A stretch of 25,638 nt of DNA from contig NZ_AHMT02000061.1 of assembly GCF_000243815.2 (NCBI RefSeq), positions 92,501 through 118,138 on the forward strand, written 5' to 3'. A program made the position numbers and the translations under genes. This document shows, piece by piece, positions 1 through 25,638 of the stretch. Each line of letters starts with the position of its first letter. Positions within the stretch are counted from its first letter, which is position 1. This DNA comes from Leptospira alexanderi serovar Manhao 3 str. L 60. Lineage in GTDB: Bacteria; Spirochaetota; Leptospiria; Leptospirales; Leptospiraceae. The notes under the pieces were generated by a model. That model saw nothing but the letters and a program-made list of their open reading frames with translations, had not been told where the DNA came from and made no database searches.

Positions 1-2
1 TT

Positions 3-1514
<1,512 letters not shown>

Positions 1515-1813
1515 TACTTTTTAAAACTCTCGCATCAATTTTAAAACTTCGTTCTTATCTTATACAGAAGTTGTCTCAAAAATTTTCTACTTGTTCTTAA
1601 GAGATTGTTGTATAACATTAAAGACCGTTTTTTGAGTTAGATTCTATGTAAATTCCAAAACTGGAAAACGACCAATCTATAGATCTTCAGGTCCTGTATG
1701 GAATGGGAGAAAGAACAATGAAGACCAACTTCTTTCCAATTCATATACAAATAGTCTTCGTTTAGCGTAGAAGTATTCTTTAACTACGATCGCTTTTCCT
1801 AATATTAGCATAA
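1515..1813. other. Intergenic stretch left of the IS630 scar
   Basis: About 300 bases with no supported gene. They contain one copy of the 13-mer AAGACCGTTTTTT (1621-1633), whose second copy is at 3721-3733 beyond the insertion-sequence scar. A 44-codon minus-strand frame (1677-1811) starts next to the IS end, but it has no recognisable product. Confidence 0.6.
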
Positions 1814-1815
1814 TA

Positions 1816-1840
1816 CTGATCCCTACAAAAAAGAGTACCA
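1816..1840 (+). repeat. IS630 left terminal inverted repeat
   Basis: CTGATCCCTACAAAAAAGAG is followed by TACC. It is nearly the same as the inverted right end of the MITE (CTGATCTCTACATAAAGGAG), and the similarity continues into TAC. This identifies the element edge independently of the transposase gene, which starts 55 bases further in. Confidence 0.7.
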
Positions 1841-1870
1841 AAAATATAACAATAATATCCCATTGTCATA

Positions 1871-2863
<993 letters not shown>

Positions 2864-3264
2864 AGAGATGCCAGATAATTTTCCGCTTTTCTATCCCAGC
2901 GAATTAGAATAGCTCTGAATCGATTGTGCCAACTGTTTGTTCTTTCAACGACCCAACGCCTTGGTTTTCCTTTATATTTGCCGATGAGAGGCTTCTCACC
3001 TTTTTTCCGAATATGAGCTCGAATGTTTCTTTTCTTGATGAATGCTTCTATATCTTTGAAGTCATAACCTTTATCTAAACAAAGATGCTTCGGTTTTTTT
3101 CTTTTTCTTTCCGGAAAAACTAAGATCGAATTCAACGTATCTTTTACACCGCGTTTGTCATGAACGTTAGCTCCAGTCAACGTAATTGCCAAAGGAATAC
3201 CATTTCCATCCGTAAGAATATGCCGTTTAACCCCTAATTTGGCACGGTCTGTAGGGTTCTTTCC

Positions 3265-3294
3265 GGTTAAGCTCCCCCTTTGGGAGCTTTAACC
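3265..3294 (-). promoter_or_regulatory. Palindrome overlapping the transposase frameshift site
   Basis: Read on the minus strand, GGTTAAAGCTCCC and GGGAGCTTAACC form a 12-bp stem with one bulged A. The loop and the start of the 3' arm contain AAAGGGGGA, the slippery run where the two transposase frames must be joined, and the first-frame TAA stop sits in the 3' arm. The hairpin therefore includes both the slippage run and the stop. A role in frameshifting is an inference. Confidence 0.5.
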
Positions 3295-3650
3295 ATTGCG
3301 GAATCCATCGAAGCCCAGTCCCATGCTATCTTATTCTTCACATCATAATATTTTAAAATAGATTTATAGATCTTTTTAAATACTCCCGCTCGTTCCCATT
3401 CTTGAAATCTTCTATGACAAGTTTGACCGGACCCAAAGTCATTCGGAATTGCACGCCACTGACATCCCGTTTTCATTCGATAGATAATCCCTGCCATTAC
3501 CACTCTTGCAGGTACACGATTGCGCCCCCCTTGGGGATTGACCTTTTCTTTAGGGATAAAAGATGCGATTTTTTGCCAAAGGGCATCAGGTATCTCTGAA
3601 TAATATTTGTCCATTTCACATTGATATTATTATGCTTTCTCAGTACAAGC

Positions 3651-3667
3651 AGTTTTGAGACCGGCTC
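3651..3667 (-). repeat. IS5-type right terminal inverted repeat, with TAA target duplication at 3668-3670
   Basis: AGTTTTGAGACCGGCTC is the exact complement of the left end. It lies about 35 bases upstream of the transposase start on the minus strand, so it probably also overlaps the transposase promoter region. Confidence 0.9.
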
Positions 3668-3680
3668 TAAGTAGAGGCGG

Positions 3681-5223
<1,543 letters not shown>

Positions 5224-5236
5224 TTAGGGGGTCAAC

Positions 5237-6942
<1,706 letters not shown>

Positions 6943-7189
6943 ATTCTGTAGAAGAAGGATTTGAAACAGGAGAATTTTTTCCGATTTAAGAGAAAAAGGA
7001 TTTCAATACCAGCTTTCCGGTGATTCCATAGCAGAACGTGAATTCATGTAATGAAACTAAGCGGGCTCCCCGCAATCTATTATATAAGTAAATTTCAATG
7101 TAATCAAGTAGGACTCGAGCTCTCAGCTCTGGTCAAGTTATTGTATTCTGCGGGAACTCCGGCATTGGAACCTATGTTGCCAATAACCT

Positions 7190-7223
7190 GACACGACCGA
7201 CTCCCCTGTGAGTCGGTCGTGTC
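7190..7223. repeat. Long perfect hairpin (14-bp stem, 6-base loop)
   Basis: GACACGACCGACTC (7190-7203) and GAGTCGGTCGTGTC (7210-7223) pair perfectly around the loop CCCTGT. The stem is GC-rich compared with its surroundings. No T-run follows on either strand, so it is not a simple intrinsic terminator. It could be a mobile palindromic repeat, an RNA-stabilising structure or a bidirectional transcription barrier. Confidence 0.8.
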
Positions 7224-7313
7224 GCTTGAGTTCAACGAACGAAGTGAGTGGCAGCGCGATCCATTGAGAAAGTGGCATAGTTTCTCTCGTATCAACCTAA
7301 GCCAAGATCGAAA

Positions 7314-7335
7314 AAATGTAGGAACTACCACATTT
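7314..7335. repeat. Short palindromic repeat with AAATGTAGGAACT core
   Basis: AAATGTAGG and CCACATTT form near-symmetrical arms around AACTA. The first 13 bases are identical to the inverted right arm at 24898-24920 and differ by one base from the left arm at 24738. This suggests a dispersed short palindrome family in the genome. Confidence 0.5.
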
Positions 7336-7454
7336 TGTGCGGAAGGTTAATGAACTTTGAAACAGCGTTCTTTATTTTGTAAAATTCATCACAGCTCACA
7401 TTATAACCTAAGTCCTTTCGTCCGAATTTTCTCAGGAGTTTTTGGCACACAATA

Positions 7455-7503
7455 TAACGATCTTTCGTTATTCAATTAAGATGTTTTGAAAAACATCCGG
7501 AGA
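7455..7503 (+). promoter_or_regulatory. Leader with two hairpins and a Shine-Dalgarno site
   Basis: Two hairpins lie in series just before the lipoprotein gene: TAACGA/TCGTTA (7455-7470, 4-base loop) and GATGTTTT/AAAACATC (7480-7497, 2-base loop). The second ends two bases before the ribosome site GGAGA (7499-7503), which is six bases from the ATG at 7510. The arrangement could influence ribosome access or mRNA stability. No ligand-type riboswitch was recognised. Confidence 0.45.
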
Positions 7504-7509
7504 AAATCC

Positions 7510-8379
<870 letters not shown>

Positions 8380-8446
8380 TCGAATGCGTTAACAAAAACG
8401 AAACCACGTTAGACACCATCAAACAATTCCTTTTTGCATCGGACTT

Positions 8447-8599
8447 CTATTTCCGAACCGGATAACCGTTTTTAAATTTTCCCTCGAAAACGGTTCCGTC
8501 GGAATATTTCAATTTTCCAAATCCGTTCGTAAAATCGTTCGCATAGATTCCATCAAAGCTTTCTCGTTCACAAAAGTTCCTTTTTGCTTTTCTTCTCTC
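8447..8599 (-). pseudogene. MORN-repeat protein remnant (C-terminal end)
   Basis: The minus strand reads ESFDGIYANDFTNGFGKLKY, then SDGTVFEGKFKNGYPVRK and a TAG stop at 8449-8447. The NGFGKLxYxDGTxFEGxFKNG pattern is typical of MORN repeats (about 23 residues, often linked to membranes or used as scaffolds). The frame closes at a TAA at 8602. A neighbouring frame just upstream reads KGTFVNE, which would continue the repeat, so a frameshift near 8565-8575 is likely. No start codon or further repeats are visible, so this is the leftover tail of a longer gene. Confidence 0.55.
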
Positions 8600-8629
8600 T
8601 TATAACGCCGAAATCTATTTGGAAAATCA

Positions 8630-8770
8630 ATGGTGGAAACCTCTCTATCACAAAGAAGTTTTCAAACGCCCAGTCCTTACAAAACTTTGAGCGAATTAGC
8701 GGAGGCTGAATCTCAGGCAAAAAAATCCGGCGTCGATCCGAGAAAAGAATCCTGGGCGGAAGGTCGGTAA
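8630..8770 (+). CDS. Possible 46-residue small protein
   Basis: The ATG at 8630 opens 46 codons reading MVETSLSQRSFQTPSPYKTL and then a charged part (SELAEAESQAKKSGVDPRKE) that may form a helix. A GGAAAA purine stretch lies 4-9 bases upstream, and a terminator-like hairpin with a T-run follows the stop by three bases. The product is hydrophilic with no membrane segment and I do not recognise it. It might instead be the start of a decayed gene. The evidence is the start, stop and terminator arrangement only. Confidence 0.3.
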   Translation: MVETSLSQRSFQTPSPYKTLSELAEAESQAKKSGVDPRKESWAEGR

Positions 8771-8773
8771 ACT

Positions 8774-8809
8774 AAGGACTAACAAAACATCCGTTCGAAA
8801 GTCTTTTTT
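8774..8809 (+). terminator. Possible rho-independent terminator
   Basis: AAGGACT (8774-8780) pairs with AGTCTTT (8800-8806), including one G-U pair, and the run of T residues 8804-8809 follows. The stem is short and the loop long (19 bases), so the call is weak. It would end transcription from the small frame at 8630-8770. Confidence 0.35.
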
Positions 8810-8868
8810 ACCGGGCCAGTTTTATTACCTTGTCGGAATGTTTCTTTCACATTCGACAAATTCCGATT

Positions 8869-11708
<2,840 letters not shown>

Positions 11709-11712
<4 letters not shown>

Positions 11713-12322
11713 TTGAGAATGGTCCTAACTAAATTGTAAACAACTGTTAAAAATAAGGTTCCCGTTAAAAAATACGCAGAACCGGACAAAAAGAATATTA
11801 GGATATCCTTATCATTCCAGTTTAAGATTTTTTTCAAACTTCGAACGGAAAGGGCACAGGAGAAAATAAAAGAAATCGAGATAAAAAACGCCTGCAATGG
11901 GGAAGGTAAAATCCAAAACACAGAAGACGCGCTGAACGGAATAAACGAAACTAAAAGAATATTCGCGGGAGGAAGCATTTCTCCCTTGCTTCGATCGGCT
12001 TTTTTCATAAAGATTCGAAATACGTCTAACTGAGCGATCAAAAATAAAACCGCGGGATATATTACGAAGGAAAACACGACTCCGGAAAACAGATTCCATT
12101 CTCCCTCGTCATATCGAACAAAAGAAAGAATCGAAAAAACAAGATTGGAAATGATTTTTGTCGTAGGTGCAAGAATCCAAAGAAGAAAATGGGTTCTTAA
12201 GATTTCGAAGTAACCGAAACCTCCTGCTTTTTGATAAAGATTAAAAGCGTTTTCGGGAGATTGAAAAACTTCTTGAAGAAGCAGGGTTCTCACTTCGGAG
12301 AAATCTTGTTTTTTATCTATGA

Positions 12323-12326
<4 letters not shown>
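11709..12326 (-). CDS. Yip1-like polytopic membrane protein
   Basis: 205 residues. After a hydrophilic N-terminus ([20 protein letters not shown]) about five hydrophobic segments follow (near residues 46-68, 80-102, 121-140, 143-160 and 178-202). The order of a short cytosolic lead that mentions a pre-helix Pro, followed by five helices, resembles bacterial Yip1-domain proteins. The similarity is general. The ATG overlaps the stop of the DUF4340-like gene by four bases and the gene's own stop overlaps mpl. Its position suggests a role with the ABC/GldG-like system rather than in translation. Function unknown. Confidence 0.7.
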
Positions 12327-17138
<4,812 letters not shown>

Positions 17139-17444
17139 CTTTGTTTAAACTACACCGGGACATTTGTGGTCCATTACTCAGGAAGTCCGATTTGATGGAA
17201 TTTCTAAATCTTGCGTTTTACGCAGGATTCAGAAAAATAGAAAAAATTTTATGAGTTCGGGTCAACCACTTTCTCATTGAAATCGAAAATCGAAATACCA
17301 TCGCTTATAGTATTGACATTTAAAATTCGTACGGTGGATCATAGAAAGCTCTGAAAAATATACTTACAGCGCGTTTCAAAACCTGCGGAAGCGATCTTTA
17401 GAGCGACGGCACTTGAGTTTTTTTGGGACAGGTTCTGATACCAA
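17139..17444. other. Divergent intergenic region
   Basis: About 300 bases between the minus-strand ABC operon and the plus-strand small membrane-protein gene. It should contain the promoter of the ABC operon, but no clear minus-strand hexamers were seen. A short hairpin TGCG/CGCA lies around 17213-17225. A plus-strand promoter candidate is listed separately. Confidence 0.5.
17313..17342 (+). promoter_or_regulatory. Candidate sigma-70 promoter
   Basis: TTGACA at 17313-17318 is a perfect -35 hexamer. With an 18-base spacer, GATCAT at 17337-17342 matches TATAAT at four of six positions. It points toward the membrane-protein gene at 17445 and would give a leader of about 95 bases. Confidence 0.35.
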
Positions 17445-17795
17445 TTGCCGTTCTTTTCTATAGCATCGGTTATTCTATTTAATTATGGCGCCCTTCGAAT
17501 TCCGGCGGGAGTTAGCAAAAGAACGTTTAATATACTTATGATTTTTGTATTGGTATGGCCGTTGTTACATTTTGCGGCGTTGATCTTTCTGAACAATCTT
17601 CTTCCAATGGATGATTTCCTATTTGAAGAGATCTTTTTTCGGGGAATTTTCGTAAGTGGATTTTTGTTTTACGCATTTTTAGGGATGTTTATTTTCAAGG
17701 CTTTCCGAGGCCAATATTTACTCCTGACTTTTGTTCTTTTTTGGGTTCTCTTGGCAGCTGTTGGACTTCCTTCGCTTTATTTTACTTTTCGTTAA
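17445..17795 (+). CDS. Small membrane protein with an EExxFRG motif
   Basis: 116 residues from a TTG codon; an in-frame TGA lies a few bases upstream and no ATG is available, so the start is either TTG or the gene has lost its N-terminus. Four hydrophobic segments are present (near 4-20, 27-49, 66-86 and 89-113). Residues 60-68 read FEEIFFRGI, identical to the EExxFRG motif 1 of CPBP/Abi-type intramembrane proteases. However, the protein is about half the usual length and the later FxxxH motif is not obvious, so an active protease is doubtful. A strong terminator follows five bases after the stop and a promoter-like pair precedes, which favours a real gene. Confidence 0.55.
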   Translation: MPFFSIASVILFNYGALRIPAGVSKRTFNILMIFVLVWPLLHFAALIFLNNLLPMDDFLFEEIFFRGIFVSGFLFYAFLGMFIFKAFRGQYLLLTFVLFWVLLAAVGLPSLYFTFR

Positions 17796-17799
17796 AATC

Positions 17800-17838
17800 A
17801 AAGCGCCTAACGAAAACGTGTTGCCCAGGCGCTTTTTT
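17800..17838 (+). terminator. Rho-independent terminator
   Basis: AAAGCGCCT (17800-17808) pairs with AGGCGCTTT (17827-17835), nine base pairs with an 18-base loop, and T residues 17833-17838 follow. It ends the membrane-protein transcript. On the other strand the A-run before the stem makes it partly bidirectional for the converging pseudogene. Confidence 0.75.
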
Positions 17839-17854
17839 CGCACTTTGTTTTGTC

Positions 17855-18563
17855 TTATTTGGGATAACGCAAATAAAGATCAGCGAACTTAATGGCGGAA
17901 AGATTGGCTCCTTTGATAGGCCCTGTCCAACGATTCTGTTCTATAATTTGTTTTACCTTTTGAGAAACTAAAATTTGTCGGTCGGCGGCGCGCCCGCTTC
18001 CAAACCACTCGTTCGTAAGCACAAAATCAGGTTGGTGTTCAAATATTTCTTTTTTGAAAAGCGCCCGCTTATCATCTTGTGGATAATTATATTTAACTTT
18101 GCCGCACCACGGACCCGCATAACTGCAATTAGTTCTTTTTTCAGTTCATCGTCTTTGCTCTTATCTTCACACAACTCCGTATTGAGATCGCCCGGAATAA
18201 GTCCGGGAGGAAGAATCGTTGTGACGTACAATTGGTAAAGATTTTCAATTTCCTTTCCGCTTTTAAAATAGGCGTTCAAAAATTCAATTCCGGATATGTC
18301 TTCCTTTTCAAACACGATTTTAACGAATTCTCTTACAAATAAGGCGCGGGTCCAATATGAACTTAAGAACTGAATATTTTTTGATTTCGGTTTTTTTCAA
18401 AAATAAATTTTCCTTTCTGCTTCCAACCGATGTCGCAGTATTTGCATTCTTCTGAATAATCGTAAGTGGCGATTTGAAATCCTTTTCCTTTTTCTATAAA
18501 TGGGCATCCGGCAGCTCCCCATTTTCCCGACAAAAAATACCATTCCTGATAAATCATATTCAA
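17855..18563 (-). pseudogene. Frame-shifted pseudogene of unknown family
   Basis: Three minus-strand frames join into one protein-like sequence. The first (18563-18363) reads MIYQEWYFLSGKWGAAGCPF and later a CxxC pair in EECKYCDIGWKQKGKF. The second (from about 18370 to about 18055) reads YWTRALFVREFVKIVFEKED, then LYQLYVTTILPPGLIPGDLN. The third (ending at TAA 17857-17855) reads FKKEIFEHQPDFVLTNEWFG, then VSQKVKQIIEQNRWTGPIKG. The frame changes fall near 18370 and at the A/T runs near 18055-18060. The VSQKVKQIIEQ...G segment recalls the C-terminal part of Imm11/double-CxxCG-type proteins found near toxin genes, but this is a weak similarity. The start is six bases after the stop of the upstream pseudogene, so they were probably one operon. 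Confidence 0.6.
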
Positions 18564-18568
18564 TAAAC

Positions 18569-19096
18569 CTAATGATTTCGATTTAAAACTACGGAAGTCG
18601 TATCCTCGGTTGGAATCAATTCTTTCGAATGGTCTTTGTAAAGGTAGGTTCCCGTTTTGTCTCTTAACAAATACGGACTCATAAAAGAATTTGTAGTTTT
18701 AGAATGTTTTTCGATGTCCAAAATTTCAAATGTCCTAGCATCCATATCGATTTTAAAATCATAGTGATAGATTACAGTATCATCATACAAAAAACCGCAC
18801 ACATTGAGCATATAATTTTAGGTTTGAATTTATTTTTCGCAGAGAAAACGGATCGACATCTTCAAGAACACGATTTTCATAACCTTTGCTAAAATTGATC
18901 ATAAAATCTCGAAAACTTTGCGGGTCGTTGGGATCGAAGGTATTCCGATCTACGTTTTCGGGTGAGCCCCTTTCCAAATGATCTTCGATCCGTCATAAAC
19001 ACACCCGACTTGTCTAAAAAATTGAAAAGGTTTTGAAGGAGTCGCTTTAGAAAGGCGCTCTTGAAAATCCTTCTCCGTCATTCGATTTGTTTTCAT
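18569..19096 (-). pseudogene. Frame-shifted pseudogene, possibly DKNYY-like
   Basis: Starts at ATG 19096-19094 with [20 protein letters not shown] and continues [20 protein letters not shown] frame change at the G-run 18967-18970 leads to [18 protein letters not shown], and a second near 18797-18815 leads to [18 protein letters not shown] and [15 protein letters not shown], ending at TAG 18571-18569. The D-x-x-T/S-F-x-x-L units and paired Tyr residues resemble DKNYY-family repeats, which occur in predicted surface or immunity-type proteins; resemblance only. At least two frameshifts make it non-functional. It diverges from the acyltransferase gene at 19236. Confidence 0.6.
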
Positions 19097-19218
19097 ACGT
19101 TAAAATGCCGACTTAAAAAGATAACAATCTGCATCTCGTATGTGAACGCAACCCAAGTTCCCGAAATAAAAAAGAATTGCGGAACCAACTACGAAAGGCG
19201 ATTCATCCTTAAACACCT

Positions 19219-20393
<1,175 letters not shown>

Positions 20394-20426
20394 AAAACCG
20401 AAAGCCTTCGATTCTAAAACGGATTT

Positions 20427-20471
20427 ACCCGTTCCGAAAATTTCTTCTGGAACGGGTTTCTAATTTTTTTT
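20427..20471 (+). terminator. Rho-independent terminator
   Basis: ACCCGTTCC (20427-20435) pairs with GGAACGGGT (20449-20457), a perfect nine-base stem, and the tract TTCTAATTTTTTTT follows at 20458-20471. It ends the acyltransferase transcript, so the following DUF2779 gene needs its own start of transcription or read-through. Confidence 0.8.
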
Positions 20472-20474
20472 CTC

Positions 20475-21961
<1,487 letters not shown>

Positions 21962-22036
21962 TTCTCTGAAACCCTGTTTCAGAATCTGGAAAATCCGGTT
22001 GTCCACAGACCTGGATCGATTTTCAGTGTTCTCAGA

Positions 22037-24150
<2,114 letters not shown>

Positions 24151-24161
24151 AACGGCCTTAG

Positions 24162-24194
24162 AGAGGAGTTCTACGATTTTAGAACTCCTCTTTT
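24162..24194 (+). terminator. Rho-independent terminator of argG-coaD-ndk
   Basis: AGAGGAGTTCT (24162-24172) pairs perfectly with AGAACTCCTCT (24181-24191) around an eight-base loop, followed by TTTT. Confidence 0.88.
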
Positions 24195-24337
24195 GTATAA
24201 TATTTCCGAATTTTTGCGACGATAGATTCTAATTAGACTTTAGAATATTTTAAAATTAGGTGATTTTTTAGTTGTACCTTTTTTGGAAAGAAATTATTAA
24301 TTATTTTCTAAAATCTGTTATAAAACGGTTTTTTAAG

Positions 24338-24534
<197 letters not shown>

Positions 24535-24737
24535 TTTTGTTTTGAATTTTTTCAGTTTTCCTTTGTAAATCGATAGATTTCTTTCAGCCATTTTGTGGGC
24601 GTCTTTGTAAAATCCGAAAATAATAATCTTAAAGTCGAATTTCAGTATAAAATCTCCGTTTTGCGATCTTGTGTTTTATTACGGAATGATTATAGTCGCT
24701 GATTTATTTTAACGCGCGTTCGTTTTTCCATAAAAAC
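24535..24737. other. A/T-rich intergenic stretch
   Basis: No gene seen. The only structured feature is a perfect 10-bp palindrome AACGCGCGTT at 24711-24720, next to the left arm of the outer inverted repeat. Confidence 0.5.
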
Positions 24738-24759
24738 AAATGTGGGAACTTTTAGATGT
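24738..24759 (+). repeat. Outer inverted repeat, left arm
   Basis: AAATGTGGGAACTTTTAGAT followed by GT pairs with 24898-24920 with one mismatch and one extra base. The two arms enclose the MITE, giving a 183-base symmetric unit. Confidence 0.7.
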
Positions 24760-24767
24760 CAGCATAT

Positions 24768-24860
24768 TACTGATCTCTACATAATAAAGTGTCCAAAATT
24801 CTGCGTCTAAACAGAGATTTGTGCTAAAATTGGCAGTACTCCTTTATGTAGAGATCAGTA
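24768..24860. mobile_element. 93-bp MITE related to the IS630 element
   Basis: TACTGATCTCTACATAA at the left end (24768) and its inverted form TTATGTAGAGATCAGTA at the right end (to 24860) bound a short non-coding sequence. If TA is the duplicated target, the element proper is 24770-24858 and starts CTGATC. Its right end matches the IS630 left end (1814-1838) at 22 of 25 positions. It has no gene, so it would need a transposase supplied in trans. Confidence 0.75.
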
Positions 24861-24897
24861 GGTGTAATTGTATGTAAAGTCCTAACCTCTATCATTA

Positions 24898-24920
24898 ACA
24901 TCTAAAAAGTTCCTACATTT
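24898..24920 (-). repeat. Outer inverted repeat, right arm
   Basis: Read on the minus strand it begins AAATGTAGGAACTTTTTAGA. The first 13 bases are identical to 7314-7326, so this arm is also a member of a dispersed short repeat. Confidence 0.7.
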
Positions 24921-24926
24921 TTTTAG

Positions 24927-24969
24927 AAACTCAGGCGGTCATCTATTGGCGCTCGATAAAACTCAGGCG
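24927..24969. repeat. 11-base direct repeat near the 3' side of the IS110 gene
   Basis: AAACTCAGGCG occurs at 24927-24937 and 24959-24969, 32 bases apart. The second copy runs into the near-palindrome TCAGGCGCCTCA. It lies 50-90 bases beyond the transposase stop and may be part of the element's end. The element boundary is not determined. Confidence 0.45.
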
Positions 24970-25015
24970 CCTCACTTCTCCTATGTTTCTTGTGTCAAGC
25001 CCTCCCGTTATTTTT

Positions 25016-25638
<623 letters not shown>

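Larger units (their letters stand above)
6943..7454. other. Gene-poor intergenic stretch
   Basis: Over 500 bases without a supported gene. It holds the 14-bp-stem hairpin at 7190-7223 and the 13-mer AAATGTAGGAACT (7314-7326), which also occurs at the right arm of the repeat at 24898-24920. A 75-codon minus-strand frame (7104-7331) crosses the hairpin and does not look like a protein. The weak promoter-like pair TTGTAA (7377) and TATAAC (7402) could serve the downstream lipoprotein, but the 19-base spacing is poor. Confidence 0.5.
24861..25015. other. Downstream flank of the IS110 transposase
   Basis: About 155 bases between the MITE and the transposase stop. Besides the outer repeat arm and the 11-base direct repeats, no gene was seen. 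The right or left edge of the IS110 element probably lies here, but IS110 elements lack long inverted repeats, so it cannot be placed by eye. Confidence 0.45.

Noticed and set aside
1677..1811. 44-codon minus-strand frame starting at the IS630 edge
   Set aside because: AGGGA in the IS end lies at ribosome-site distance, but there is no recognisable product and no sign of a terminator; probably chance.
7104..7331. Minus-strand frame of 75 codons
   Set aside because: It crosses the perfect hairpin at 7190-7223 and has no protein-like pattern or ribosome site.

Overview
The window looks like chromosomal DNA of a pathogenic-clade Leptospira (spirochaete). The basis is overall protein character: A/T-leaning DNA, many Phe/Lys/Ser-rich proteins, a spirochaetal-type lipobox (LSSC), an IS110/IS630/IS5 insertion-sequence mix, and housekeeping genes scattered rather than in canonical operons. 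The genus call is an inference from recognition, not from a database search. No rRNA, tRNA or CRISPR array was found.

Layout. (1) 3-1514: C-terminal part of a polytopic membrane protein. (2) 1515-3912: an insertion-sequence scar. A decayed IS630-type element (about 1816-3680) is interrupted by a complete IS5-type element (2803-3667) with 17-bp terminal inverted repeats, a TAA target duplication and a two-frame transposase. (3) 3913-6942: a plus-strand fatty-acid oxidation operon (3-hydroxyacyl-CoA dehydrogenase, thiolase, small membrane protein). (4) 6943-8868: a gene-poor stretch with a long hairpin, a zincin-type lipoprotein behind a hairpin-rich leader, a MORN-repeat gene remnant and a possible 46-residue ORF. 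(5) 17138 down to 8869: a tightly packed minus-strand operon of eight genes with overlaps or gaps of only a few bases: Gld-like ABC ATPase, ABC permease, GldG-like auxiliary protein, DUF4340-like protein, Yip1-like membrane protein, mpl, pheS and a hotdog thioesterase. (6) 17139-19235: a small membrane protein with a terminator, facing two frame-shifted pseudogenes. (7) 19236-24150: a FAS-I-like acyltransferase, a DUF2779 nuclease-like protein with no ordinary start codon, then argG-coaD-ndk with a terminator. (8) 24151-25638: a 60-residue acidic protein, a 93-bp MITE whose ends match the left end of the IS630 element, an outer inverted repeat around it, and the 3' part of an IS110-family transposase running off the window.

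How the genes work together. The dehydrogenase and thiolase would do the last two steps of beta-oxidation, which suits an organism that lives on long-chain fatty acids. The minus-strand operon joins an envelope ABC system of the GldA/F/G type with peptidoglycan recycling (Mpl) and, less expectedly, with pheS not followed by pheT. The strongest mobile-DNA results are the nested IS pair with exact boundaries and the IS630-MITE relationship. I saw no clearly new multi-gene system. The most unusual single gene is the DUF2779 protein, with its missing start codon and altered nuclease motif.
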